A stretch of 64,000 nt of DNA. It comes from Blastomussa wellsi. Lineage: Eukaryota; Cnidaria; Anthozoa; Scleractinia; Plerogyridae. Each line of letters opens with the position of its first letter. Positions within the stretch are counted from its first letter, which is position 1. A model generated the notes under the pieces. It made no database searches and had not been told where the DNA came from. It worked only from the letters and a program-made list of their open reading frames with translations. The stretch covers positions 21,514,706 through 21,578,705 of the forward strand of contig OX393567.1 of assembly GCA_947652115.1 (NCBI GenBank), written 5' to 3'. The position numbers were made by a program, and so were the translations under genes. Shown here one piece after another: positions 26,101 through 36,800 of the stretch.

Positions 26101-26534
26101 AGTGCTCCAACTGCCAAGCCTCTTACATCTTACAAGTTAACACAATTCTTTCACTCTCTAATCTGCCATACGACGATCAAGAGAGCTGCCGAGGTGTAGG
26201 CACGATAAATAATGTTTCCCTTTACATACGTTTTTCAGAATTCTTTAAATCGCACATGTCTGCATCTACGTACCCGACAGTTACTTTTTCCTCAACTACA
26301 TCAACTAGGAACCTTAATTGACTCAATTTATTCTTCACAGGTGGCAAACACTTTCCACCAAACTGTGTGCCTTTACAAAGGATAGGGACTCGTCGAGATG
26401 TGGCAGATGCTGCGCTCTTTCTTGCCAGTGGTGCTTCAGCTTTCGTTACAGCCAACACATTGATTGTTGACGGCGGCAGTTGGATGAGGAACCCTGCTTC
26501 CATGGCAACATTAAAGGCTGTTAGCAAGCTTTGA
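16116..26534 (+). CDS. DECR2: peroxisomal 2,4-dienoyl-CoA reductase, 10 coding exons, complete
   Basis: NADPH-dependent reduction of 2,4-dienoyl-CoA to the enoyl-CoA during peroxisomal beta-oxidation of unsaturated fatty acids. Exons: 16116-16261, 16727-16778, 17521-17586, 17935-18004, 20083-20142, 21377-21441, 22969-23034, 23823-23853, 24594-24698, 26341-26534. They join in phase to 284 codons (human DECR2 is about 292). The short-chain dehydrogenase nucleotide motif TGGGSGIG is at 33-40. Asp136 ([11 protein letters not shown]) and Lys182 (HAGSAKAA) sit where the family's catalytic Asp/Lys pair is expected. INITATL is near 161. The C-terminus is SKL, a canonical PTS1 peroxisomal signal. The intron after 20142 starts with GC (ACAG|gcaagt), the accepted minor GC-AG class; GT alternatives break the conserved KT-V-DID sequence. 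Introns carry LINE fragments, a SINE-in-palindrome, a TTAA element and a 76-base minisatellite. Confidence 0.95.
17022..17065 (+). repeat. short dispersed repeat (ATCAACCCAGTTGAT block)
   Basis: A block of about 40 bases pairing 'ttatcaactgggttgataatg' with 'attggccaccgtaaa'. The same block occurs reversed at 4654-4690 and directly at 23094-23128, so it is a dispersed repeat piece whose full element I could not delimit. Confidence 0.5.
17070..17400 (-). mobile_element. LINE 3' end with AGAT-repeat tail
   Basis: Minus-strand reading of about 17370-17250 gives [19 protein letters not shown]...[10 protein letters not shown] then a stop. This resembles the usual C-terminal end of CR1/L2-like LINE polyproteins ('LWNSLP' and 'FK..LK' motifs). 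Downstream on that strand the element ends at a (gata/tatc)n microsatellite near 17076-17092, as LINEs with short-repeat tails do. 5'-truncated insertion in DECR2 intron 2. Confidence 0.7.
18010..18590 (+). mobile_element. 5'-truncated LINE (RT zinc-binding C-terminus)
   Basis: The open frame from about 18075 to 18564 contains [26 protein letters not shown] and [11 protein letters not shown], the zf-RVT region at the C-terminus of Tx1/L1-like LINE polyproteins, then a Lys/Asn-rich tail ending in TAG. It starts just after DECR2 exon 4. The frame appears to run through the exon only because the donor at 18005 is read through. Confidence 0.8.
18635..19085. repeat. palindromic element split by a nested SINE
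   Basis: The left arm, about 18635-18757, pairs with the right arm, about 18959-19085. Matching blocks include 'aaccaattgataaactgac' with 'gtcagtttatcaattggtt', and 'agagaccaagtt' with 'aacttggtctct'. The space between is filled by a family-A SINE, so the SINE probably inserted into the loop of an older foldback element. Confidence 0.75.
18787..18945 (+). repeat. tRNA-derived SINE (family A)
   Basis: Box A-like 'ggtgcagtggtgagagcgct' and box B 'gggttcgattccc', then 'gcgtcatatgtgggctgag' and 'ttggttctctactctg'. It is the cleanest head in the window and is nested inside the palindrome at 18635-19085. Confidence 0.75.
20526..20755 (+). repeat. tRNA-derived SINE (family A), long copy
   Basis: Starts 'ggatggcgcagtggtgaga' and has box B-like 'gggtttgattcccag', then 'ggcgtcatacatgggttg'. 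A longer tail follows, including 'ctccgggttccccagtttt' and 'ctccacaaaaaccaacac'. This tail is shared in reverse with 48955-49105. DECR2 intron 5. Confidence 0.7.
21640..22012. repeat. head-to-head tRNA-like inverted repeat
   Basis: A right half with tRNA-like box A 'gctcagttagtagagcat' and box B-like 'cagtttcaaatccc' is mirrored by a left half carrying the complement ('gatgctctatcaactgagc', 'gattcaaacctgtgacc'). Outer blocks 'gtgagaagtgatcatcgc' and 'caatgatcacttctcac' also pair. The arms are about 150-180 bases around a centre near 21850. DECR2 intron 6. Confidence 0.75.
22142..22695 (+). mobile_element. piggyBac-like non-autonomous element, copy 2
   Basis: 554 bases between TTAA at 22138-22141 and 22696-22699, with ends CCCATTGACTCC and GGAGTCAATGGG. 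It has the same internal sequence as copy 1, including 'tctgacgtcatcagctttg'. An open frame of 115 codons from 22174 is in register with the copy 1 frame. Same orientation as its host gene, DECR2 (intron 6). Confidence 0.85.
23461..23747. repeat. terminal-inverted-repeat element, 287 bases
   Basis: Left end 'attctcatccccagagcc' mirrors right end 'ggctctgggatgagaat'. Inside, 'aaatgatttgattggctg' and 'cagcgaatcaaatcatgtg' also pair, as do two GTTTTAAA blocks. A partial second copy is at 48426-48640. It ends 75 bases before DECR2 exon 8. Confidence 0.75.
24135..24355 (+). repeat. dispersed 'gagac' repeat
   Basis: About 200 bases with 'cagcgagactagcattttt', 'gagaccaagac' and several 'gagactgtgagacc' motifs. 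The same order of motifs occurs at 32578-32765, so this is an interspersed family of unknown class. DECR2 intron 8. Confidence 0.6.
24992..25350. repeat. 76-base minisatellite, five units
   Basis: The marker 'tgcccctagcccctaaaac' recurs at 25001, 25077, 25153, 25229 and 25305, an exact 76-base period. Units 1, 2 and 5 read 'acgatagcgactg'; units 3 and 4 read 'acaatagcaactg', so changed units are adjacent, as in unequal exchange. It lies in DECR2 intron 9 and has no spacer-repeat pattern of a CRISPR array. Confidence 0.95.
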
Positions 26535-28225
26535 ATCATAGCACAGCATATGAACCATTATGAAACATTTACACTGAATACTAATAACTACTAAAATTAT
26601 ATGATGCCTTAAAAGATGGCTCCAAAGGGAAAATATGCCAAGGTCAAACCAAGACAGTTCAATTTTGTAGTTACTTTATAGACTGTTCACAGTGCGCTTA
26701 GCCTGAGAACACAGACGGCGGCGTGAAACAAAAGCCGGAAATCCGTCTGTGTTCGCAGGCTGCAGTGCGCTATTTTTTTTTTGTATTTTAACTCGATCGC
26801 GCGTACCCGGTGAATGAATCGCGAGAGAACTGGACTTCAGCTCAAAACGTGATGCACGAGGGGGTAGGGGGCGGGTGCAAAAAATAATTTGATACTTCCC
26901 GGCAGCCGCAGTGAAAGGTGTGACAGCTGGCAATACTGCTGTATTAAATGTTTCTGCCAGGAGTGCTATTGTTGTAAACACCATGTCATTGCTGAATGAG
27001 GTGTCAAATTTGAAGGTGATGTTAACTACTGCCATTTATTGCCATAGAAAAATGTTCCAAATAGGCTTATTAGTTGTCATACAAATAAACAATTATCAAG
27101 AAGGTGGAATCTATTTTTCAGAACGTAGAACTGCTAAAATAATTAATAATAATTAATATTGAACCCCTCCTTACGGGCACCGTTGTACAACGAACAGGTC
27201 ACTTCGTCCCGGCAGAGAAAACAGTACTGATGACGTCAAAATGTGGTAAGAACAAACAAGTGGCACACGAGGCGATGGCCGAGTGTGTCACTGATGTTCT
27301 TACCACTTTCTGATGTCTTCTGTGATCTGTTATTGAACAGACGCACGGCAATATGAAATCTATCTGTTTTATATAATAAAGAAACAAATGTACGTCATCA
27401 GTGTGTGTGTTCTTTAATAGATCATAGGTAGGAACCAATCAAAATGCGTCCTTAATTGGGCTTATTATATAAACCTCTATAATACCGTTAAAATTTGCAT
27501 CGGGCCAGACGGCCCATACCTCTGGATGTTATCTCGGTTGCTGTAGCATTGAGCCACAAGAGGTATTTCTACACCTCCCTGGATAGGACAGACAGACATG
27601 TTTTATTTGGAGTCCATACAATAAGTAGTATATAGACTGTGGTTTCCAAATAACTAAAAATTACAAACAACAGGATGCTGGTCCATCGCACCGCACCCTC
27701 CCCCCCCCCCCCCCCTCCCGGACCTTGTGGCCAAGTCTGGTTTTGAGATTGAGTGAAATGATTAAAATCAAGAGCTGATAAAGAATTAACTTGTGTTTCA
27801 TTTGTTTTACGCGTAACTGTCCGTCCTTATAGGTACGCAACTGTGGTACTAAGCGGCCAGTTTCTTCATAAGTAATTAATCAGTCACGTGACCTTTTCGA
27901 TGATAAGTGCTCGGTACGAGCACATAACAAGGTAGTTATTATGGAAAGGTAACAGTTTATCTCAAAAATAATGAACAAAAACCACCGCTTCATAAACACA
28001 GGGCGTTCCAACTCCTCCCTCTACGTAGGCTCTCTGAGAGATATCCGCTGAATGCAGAAGTGCACGCAAAAATTGAACGATTTTGCGCCTGCACGCACTG
28101 CGTTTATTCATATTATTCAACAAATTGTCATATTGCCCATATATGGTCATAAAGTGATAATTTTGTAATTCGTCATCTGCACTTGACAGATATCCTGCGA
28201 TATACGATAGGTAACTATAATTCAG
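26535..28225. other. intergenic spacer downstream of DECR2
   Basis: No exon recognised. AATAAA at 27084-27089 is a candidate DECR2 poly(A) signal. About 26700-26765 is a short inverted repeat ('gcctgagaacacagacgg' / 'ccgtctgtgttcgcaggc'). About 27525-27600 is a CORE-SINE-like tail on minus. A C homopolymer is near 27700. One TGACGTCA occurs near 27231. Confidence 0.4.
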
Positions 28226-28865
28226 AATGCGTGTACCTTAGTGCCAACCGTTTTCCTACGACTTGGGAAAACGGAATTCGAACTTCCAATTTTGCTTTTC
28301 GTTTACCTACGCCATCGGAAAAGGGAATTCGAAATTTTATTTTTGTTTTCCGTTTTCCTTCTACATTAAAAATGGAATTTGATGGAATTGTGTTTTTCAT
28401 TTTCCTACGACTTTAAACAACAGAATTCTATTTGTCATTTCCGTTTGTTGTCTCGCAAGGCATTAAAACGGAATTTGATCTTCAATTTTCGTTTCCTGGA
28501 AACTGCGGAAACCACGGATGAAGTTTAGGCGGTGTCACAGTGATATGTGTATCCCGTACAAATATCACTAGCGATATGTGTATCCACTCTAATACAGCGT
28601 CCAGTGATATGTGTATCTCCCACCCCCCTCCCCTCCAAAAAATAAATAATTACGGTTAACTCATATTACATGTAACTGGTTTTTAGGACGGAAATCGGTG
28701 AACACAGGTGATTTCATTCAAGGTAGTGACACTAAAATCCATTTTATTGCAACTGAATCGTCTATGCCAGAACTGTAAAGACACCACTCGTGAGTCCGAC
28801 ATCTAAAATAAAACCAAATCGATTTCATGCCTTGGTTGATTCTCCAGCATAAAGGCAACCTTAAA

Positions 28866-28962
28866 TAACAATTATTCCATGAGCCCGCGTTGGATATGAA
28901 GTGATAAAATGGTTATAATCACTTCATATCCAACAAGGGCGAATGGAATAATTGTTTTAGTA
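28866..28962. repeat. hairpin repeat of about 97 bases
   Basis: 'aacaattattccat' mirrors 'atggaataattgtt', and 'ggatatgaagtgat' mirrors 'atcacttcatatcc', around a short AT loop. It is nested in the foldback element. Confidence 0.75.
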
Positions 28963-29371
28963 AATTCTCAAACCGGGTTTTGCCGCCGATTTTTATTTCC
29001 ACAATTTTACAAAGCGTCCGGAAAGAGCATACAACTTCCGGTCACACGCGCCCCGACTCCCGCCATCACCTGATTATTACATAACAAAAAGCTGAATGAA
29101 AGTGACAGCCACGCAAACGACAATCTGTAGTCAACTTGTGGCGAAAACCAAGTTCGAATTATTTAACCGGTCAAATACAAGGTAAACAGACGATTTTGGA
29201 AGATTTCAAGTGTGAAGAAAGTGTTAAAAGTTTAGAAAGATTTTCCATATGACGTAAAACTCCGACTCTTGGCTCATAGTCGGAGTTTTTTAGCCAATCA
29301 AAAAGCTAGAAATGCAATAGTCAGAGCTGAGAATATACTAAATGGCCAATAGCTAGTCTTCTTCTGGGTCA

Positions 29372-29489
29372 TAGCCTGCGAGCAGGCTCCCAAGCGAGCC
29401 AAGCGTAGATCACGCTCGCAAATTCGGCTTCCTTCGCTCGCCCAAATTTTTCCCAAATTGTCCCTATTGGAGAGCCTGTTCGCAGGCTA
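29372..29489. repeat. short inverted-repeat element ('AGCCTG' family)
   Basis: Ends 'tagcctgcgagcaggctc' and 'gagcctgttcgcaggcta'. The same termini in degenerate form bound 45684-45788. Nested in the foldback element. Confidence 0.7.
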
Positions 29490-30476
29490 TCTAGGCCAGT
29501 ACGAAACATCAAACGATCTACTGCAAATATTATCGAATCGAAATTGTCATTAAAACATCTTGGGAAAACAAGAATAAAATATAAACCCACAAATCATCTG
29601 CCACTCGTAGCTGCTATGTTTTCCTTGTAGCATTTGAAGGCCCGACCAGGGAGACACGTATCACTAGTGATATGAGTACGGGGATACACATATCACTGTG
29701 ACACCGACATTCTTCCGGTTCAGGTAAAATACGGAAATGACAACAATACGGAAACGAAAAACGAAAATCGAAGATCAAATTCCGTTTTTAAAATGTCTTC
29801 CGAAAACGAAAGATGAAAAACGGAAATGACAATTGGAATTCTGTTGTACGAAGTCACGGGAAAACGAAAAACGAAACTACAAGTTCGAATTCCGTTTTCA
29901 ATGTTGTAGGAAAACGGAAAACGAAACTGGAAGTTCGAATTCCGTTTTCCCATGTCGTAGGAAAACGGTTGGCACTTAGGTACACGCATTATTCAGCCTT
30001 AGTCTCGCATAGCGCTGCATAACTGCAATTTTTCTAGCTGTGAAATGCGATTGGTTTACAATTTGTTGAATAATAAAAGAATTATATTACTCAATCGTGC
30101 GGAATATCATCTGATTTTAGCCAACTCGGTCTACGGCCTCGTCGGCTAAGTATCAGGCGACATACCGAGCGATTTCGCAGGATAATTGTTGATTATTTTT
30201 CAAGAAGCAATAAGTCCGTAGTCTTTCAGCCCTCCAGTAACAAATTTAAAATGATCTAAAATAGTCTCTTTAGTTGAATACAAAAGTGCGACCTCAGTTT
30301 AAAGGACATGATTCTTCAAACCTTGTCGGTGTCCAGGGTTTGATTTGCGAGATGTGCAGAATAACAAACTAGATACATTCCTTTAAAACACCCTTAAGCG
30401 ACCTTTATATCTAGAGGAATCTCAATTGAGACACATTCTGATATGACAAGGAGTGTCATAAATTAAGCCCTACAGG

Positions 30477-30641
30477 CAACTCATTTTCACGAGAGATAGG
30501 GCAACGGCAATAGTTAGATTTGTACCATTTCGACGACTTCCACTCGTCGCAAAGAAACATGACATTGCAGACTTTCTGTGGTTCGAGGTGCAAAAGACTG
30601 CCGAGGTGAGCAGCTCTTGATGTTTGCCCATGGTCCATCAA
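30477..30641 (-). pseudogene. broken N-terminal fragment of a GT-B glycosyltransferase paralogue
   Basis: Reads MMDHGQTS...VMFLCDEWKSSK and then decays. This matches the start of the intact gene at 47798 (MMDFEQTD...VLFLCDEWKSSKGGLSTFNREL). After the shared DEWKSSK the Gly-Gly of the donor-sugar loop is lost and 'ISRENELPV' suggests a frameshifted remnant of the NREL segment, after which a stop follows. No later part of the domain is seen nearby. It points away from SDR42E1, about 210 bases upstream of that gene's start codon. Confidence 0.65.
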
Positions 30642-30851
30642 GTGCCTGATTATTTTATTTTTACTGCTTTGTAATTCACCTTGTTAGTTGTGCACAAGTA
30701 AAACGTTAGTGATCATAAATTCCAGAAATGGGACGTTTTAATTTTGGACTCCCAGGAAAAAGATAAACCCTGGGATCGACAGAGACTGTAGCTAACAACT
30801 TACACGAAGTGATATTTTATTTTCCGCCGGTTGAATGCAGGCTCATACAAT

Positions 30852-33800
30852 ATGGCGGAAGAGGCGAACCTAGTTGAATTTCGATCAAAAAGAGTGCTTG
30901 TGACTGGAGGCGGCGGCTATTTTGGCCACAAGTTGGGAAATGCGCTGAGTAAGAAAGGGGCAAAAGTTATTTTATTTGATATTTTTTGGCCCTTGGATAA
31001 ATCAGCGTACAAGCGGTTGGAATGCGTCCAGGTTGGCATATGATACGATGCTTATGCACCTATCAATGTTAAGCCCGAGGGTGGAGGGGGGGGGGGGGTC
31101 GGGCATGGGGTTGGGATTTTGACATTTGCTGAAAAGATAAGTCAAATTCCCCACCCCCGGGATAACATAATTGGTCAAAAGTATCAAAATCTTCCACTTC
31201 TCCACTATAAAAAATGGTGGCCAAGTCAAAATTTCCAATCAAAATCCCCACCCTAGGGACAAACCTCACAGTCAAAGCCCTGTGAGTAGCCCGAGCCCCA
31301 CCCCCCCCCCCCCTCGGGCTTAACATTGATAGGTGCATTACGGTCGGGACTGGGTGCGTTCCTTTTTGGTGATCCGGATCGGGAACAGTGATTCGTATCA
31401 TGTTGCATCAAAGGCGCCGGCAAATCCTTGCTCAGAGTGGATTCGCTGGCGCCTTTTATGGACCATGATCCTGATCCGGATCACCCCATTGCCAAGGAAT
31501 GCACCCTTAGGGTTGAGTAATTGTAATTTGCAGGAAATCCCCCAATTTAAGTCTGGTTTTTCTTTAAGCATCCTGATATGAATCGTGAAAAGACATGTTT
31601 GAAGGCCAAATTGCAGAGGCCTTACAGTGCCAAATTCTTCAGTCTTGACTTGCATGCCTTGTGCCAACCAGCCAACTGCATATATTGCATGTATAAACAA
31701 CAGCCTCCATTTCTGGACGCGGAAATATCCTTAGATATTTGTCTGTGGACATCATTTGTTCCGAGACACGGACAGGTTTCTGAGAGCAAAGCTTGAGGAA
31801 AACTGTGTGCTTCGAGGAACAGATAGTGGCCAAGGACAAATATCCAAGGTTTGTATTATATTATTATATTTGCAAATATTTCCTTTCCAAATGGAGGCAA
31901 TTGTGTTTATTATCCTTCACATATTTTTCAGTTGGGCTGCCCAATTTTGGAGACCTTTTCTGAAAACTATTTAACACTACCTTAAGTTATCATTTCTGTG
32001 GGCATTCAAAATATTTTCATTCAGTTTAAGTTCAGTTGAAATGAACACTTTACTTGGGATGAAAACTAGATGTGAGAACATAAATCTCAAAGTTCAAAAC
32101 CGGAGGAATATCACTTGGGGTACATTCTCGGATATTTCCACTTATTTGAAATCACTCATGCCCGTTATGCTGGCTGGCATGTAAGGCATCAACAAAGGTA
32201 TCCCACTCCTGTCTGTTCTGGGCCAGCTTCTGAATGGTCCCCCAGGTGTGATGAAGGGTCTTTAGCTCCCCTTCTACAGTTTGACGCCAGAACACGCAGG
32301 ATTCTTACAAGGTTCTTGGTGTGGAAGGTGGACAGTTTGTTGACAAAGGCCACTTTCAGTCATCCTCCAGCATTCTGAGCCGTACAGTAGTGTGGAAAGT
32401 ACGCAGCTCTGGTACAGTCTTAGCTTGGTTGTGGTGCTTACTGAGATGACTTCCACACGTTGTTTAGCATTCTGAAGGCGTTCCTGGCCTTGTTGACGCG
32501 ATTCCTGAAAATGATGAAGAATGGTGTTTTCATTTTTTTAAACTAATTCTTCCAGGGTGATGAATGGTAAAATAAAAAGAGACTTTCGAGCCAGCGAGAC
32601 TAGCATTTTTTCTCTGCGAGACCAAGACTTTTTAAAGATACCAAAATGGCTTTGCAAAAAATCGACACCGAGAGACCTTCGGAACCTCCCAAAAACAAGA
32701 CTGTGAGACCCACGAAATCTGCGTAGAATTTTTGCGAAACCCCTATGTTTTCAGGGATCATTCACCATGTCTTATTATCAATGGTCTGTATTTTTTCAAG
32801 AAATGTTGTTCAAAGAAATTCTGTTTGTTCATGGAGATTAAAGAGGAAATTTAAGTACCATGATTTCTTGTGCACAGCCTATTTTATTTTTAACAGATAC
32901 CAAGAAAAGTTGATAATCAATGAAGATAACAAGCGATGAAAATCTATACTCATAACTCATTTCATCTTCGATTTCTGATATAAATCAATTAATTCAAAGG
33001 GGACAGACCACAATTTCAATGATGGCTCCATTATTGAATAATTTTCATCAAAATGGGCACGCCAGGTATTATATCATTTTATGGAAAGGATGTCAACAGG
33101 ACATTAGTCAGCCATGCCTTCAAATCTGTGAAATCTACTATTTTTGGTGGCATAGAAATTAAGAAAATTGTTTAATTTGTGAAGCAAAATCTTGTTGTCT
33201 TGAAGCAAGTTGTGTTACTGGAAGTCTGTAGTTACATGGCAATGTCTTTAGTTAAAACACTTTGTGTGACTCATGTACCAAAAATCAAGGAGAACAATGG
33301 ATTGACTGAGTTGAGTCCTTTAAAATGCGAATTCCATGGGAATTGATTCTTGTTTGACCATTTGTATGTTTATCATAGGGTGACATAACCAGAAAAGAGG
33401 ATGTGGAAAAGTTATTCCACGGTCAGTGTATTGATGCAGTGTTCCACAGTGCATCATATGGAATGTCTGGAAGAGAGCAAGTTAGTAATCTGCTCTGTCA
33501 TTCTTGCTTAAAATATATTAAACTTAATATAAATTACTGACAGTTGATCGGAGTATAAGGGCAAGTGCAAGGATAAAAATAACGTGTGCAGCAAATAATT
33601 TTTGGAATACAAAACTGTGAAAGCTAAACAAAGGTAGGAAAAATCATGGTATGATTGCCCAGGGCAAGAAAATTTTGGACCGTTGGGCAAGTGGAATTAA
33701 CCTCTATAGCCTTGTTAGTGTGAATGATGGTAAGAAATATGTTTTGGTGGGGACAAGTAAAAACTGAAATTTACTGGCCTCAGCCAGATGATTTTAAGTT

Positions 33801-36800
33801 TTTTTTTCAGCCGTGTAAATGCTCATTATTCTGTATTATAAAACATATTTTTAAATTTGTTTTTTTAGTTAAACAGGGAGCTGATAGAAAAAGTTAATAT
33901 TCTGGGAACCAAACATGTTATTGAAGGTCAGTGAGCTGCCTAAATTTTGTTAAATGAATTAGCCAAATGATGGTTTTAGTATGACTTCAAATTTGTTTAC
34001 TGTGCTTTTCAATGACATGTGAACTCTGAAGTTCAATACCTGCCGTTAATCATAATTCATGGTGACAGCCAATGAACCTTGGAAATCTGAAACAAACAAA
34101 GTGGATCAAAGTCTATCAATCACAAGTGACAGGCATGACATTTTGATGATTGACACCAGCGAAAAACAGAACCGACTTGACACGAGCAGAGTTTGTGTGT
34201 TATTTAAAGTCACTATAAAGTGAAAGATACTTGAGCATTTTTGATCCGAGTTTTTTGGCTGCAATATTATGGTTCATTTTATTTGTAGCCTGTTGCCTGT
34301 ACAATGTGGCTCATCTAGTTTATACAAGCACGTACAATGTGGTTTTTGGTGGACAGGTTATAGAAAATGGAGATGAATCTCTGCCCTACTTACCACTGGA
34401 CAAGGTAATCTTCACGTCATGGTTGTGTTAAAGTGTTCAATAGTAATCTAAGAATTAATGGTGATTTCCAGTCCATTAAACCGCACAATCTTTGCCTGCA
34501 ATGTTTATGTGAGCCTCACATTAAGGAATGTTTACTTGCCAGAATTGAATTTTCCGGACAAACTTAGTTACCTTTTCCCTCATTGTCACCACAGATATCC
34601 TATTTAATATTCCAAACCAACATTATAATAATAATAATAATAATAATAATTGAGGGTTACATAAAACAGTAAATAATAGTAACAGACTCAAACACTCAAT
34701 ACATGCACTCATTTTCTTTCTTTATTTTTGTTAGCATCCTGATCATTATTCCAGAACAAAGTCTATAGCAGAACAGTCCATTATAAATGCTAATGGTTCA
34801 GCACTGCAGGGTAAGTGGGAGACAACAGGGGGGTCTGAATCTTGTGCTTCCGGTACCTTTTACTCTTGGCTCCTGACCTTTCCCAAGTGACTCCTGCCTC
34901 ATTGTTTCATTTCTATTGGAAAATGTCATGTTGTGAATTTATTCTCAATTTTTCCTGGTTCCTGCCAGGTTGTGAACCCTACTTCTCACTTTGTCCTCTC
35001 CCAGCTCTTGTGTCCCTCTTGCCCCCCTGCCACACCTGTCCCCTTTTTGCCCCCCTTGCCCCCCCCCCCCCCACCGTCCCCCTTCGCTAATAAGGTTTTA
35101 CATAATTTTATTTAGGAAGTCTTACACACATCCTAACACAGTATAAAAAATGAAATTTTGCTGCTCCAGAAGATCTGGTTGTTAGAGATGCCACAAATTA
35201 AATAGAAAGACAGTTTTTACTACCAAACTCACTAAACTGTTAGCACCCCGAAAAAACGATCAATTGAATTTCAATTTTTGGCTAACTCATGTGACCATTT
35301 GGAGCGCCCCGATTGTTCACTTGATATTCTGTATCTTTTCAAACGTCTCACGTTTGCTTGTCAAATTCCAATCTTTGAACAGATTTTCATACCAACGGTC
35401 GCGGAAGTTAACTGGCGATAAATATTTTTTTTGTGCAACCGCAACTCTTTACAGTATCTTTAACTGTCCCAGATTAAACGCTCAAGTAGTAAGATACCAA
35501 AAATGGCCTTGCATTGCTAAAACATTGCAACAGAACACCACAAAAATGAAAGACTCAAAGACTTTCATGTTCAACGAGCCGTAAACATGTTGCACCAATT
35601 AGTCTGGCTGTCTCCGTTTTGTGAAAAATTAATTTTTCAATAAAGATCCTTGAACTGTTCTCTTTCAAGGCTTGAAATTGAATTTTAAGCCTCACAAAAC
35701 TTTCAGAAAGCCTTCGCAAAACAAAAAGTTAAATTTGACCAAATTCGTGCAGCCAGAAAATTTACTTTTCGCCGGCAGAATGCTTCCGTGGCCACTCATG
35801 CGAAGCGGTTAAAAAGAAACAAAATGTCACGTGACCAATCTAGACAGTCGAATGGGTCACACGAGTAAGCCCAAAATTCAAATGCCATCGATCGTTTTTT
35901 CCGAGGTGCTTTAACAGTTTAGTGATTTCGGTAGTAGTAGTAATATTATTTAATCCTTTGATCATAGTATTATGTTTAAAGTGCCTATGACAGATTTTTT
36001 TATTTGCCTGTTCGAATCTACATTGGGTCCTGATATGAAAAACAAAAAAACATTCCAGTAGCGATTTTCCTTCACCACGTTTTTGTTGTTTGAAAGCGAG
36101 AAATTTTACTTCCAGGTGGGTCAAATACCGTTGTAAAATGGTTGTAAAATGGGATAGGATGCAATGAAATTTGCTTTTCCTTGTCTTTAACTTTTCCACA
36201 TCCATAAACAACGCATCAGTGGACCATTTTTCAGCAGGCGTGGAAGGAAATGACGAGAGAAAATATGGCAGCCGCATGCGATGTGTTCCCGGTGACAGGA
36301 AACAGCCCAGCTCTCCCCAGTTCCCCTCTTGGCTCGGGATTTGACCCAACCAGAAGAAAAATTTCTCATTTTTAAACGGCAAAAACATGGTGAAGGAAAA
36401 TTGGTACTGGAAATTTTTTTCGCTTTTCATTTCAAAACCTGATATAGATTCGAACAGGCAAATAAAAAATCTGTTATAGGCACTTTAAGAATTTCTTAAA
36501 AATATTGAATAATCTAGTAACAAAACTACAGATATTAAAATTACCGGTATCACTTTAATTTGTTCGCTAATCCCAGGCAAAATGAGTCAAAAAATGTTTG
36601 GTGCATATCTAAAAATATGTCACTTGCTGCCCTTTGCAAAATCTTTTCCTGCAATGATCAAAGTTCTGAGATATATTTTATCTTTTAAGTGCACCAATTG
36701 CCCGGATGGCATGCAGTGAGTGTGTGTGGTTGTCACTTACTACAAAATAGAGATGGTGTTCAGTGCCCTAAAATAAATTTGATATTGCAGATGGAAAAGT

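Larger units (their letters stand above)
28226..29990. mobile_element. 1.8 kb foldback-type element with repeat-built arms
   Basis: Left end 'aatgcgtgtacc...gtgccaaccgttttcc' is mirrored at the right end by 'aaaacggttggcac...ggtacacgcatt'. Both arms are built of repeated 'aaacggaattcgaa'-type units over about 270 bases. Inside the arms, 'agtgatatgtgtatcc' repeats (28540-28620) pair with 'atacacatatcactgtgac' near 29690. The middle holds two further inverted-repeat elements. No transposase frame is visible. Confidence 0.8.

Noticed and set aside
31639..31974. Open frames on both strands (for example [20 protein letters not shown] on plus).
   Set aside because: They overlap on opposite strands in a stretch that reads like a dispersed repeat, and they do not fit the SDR42E1 protein, which joins cleanly from 31031 to 33379.
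35840..36430. 196-codon minus-strand open frame as a gene.
   Set aside because: It runs across an inverted-repeat element and beyond its end, lacks any recognisable domain and has repeat-like composition.
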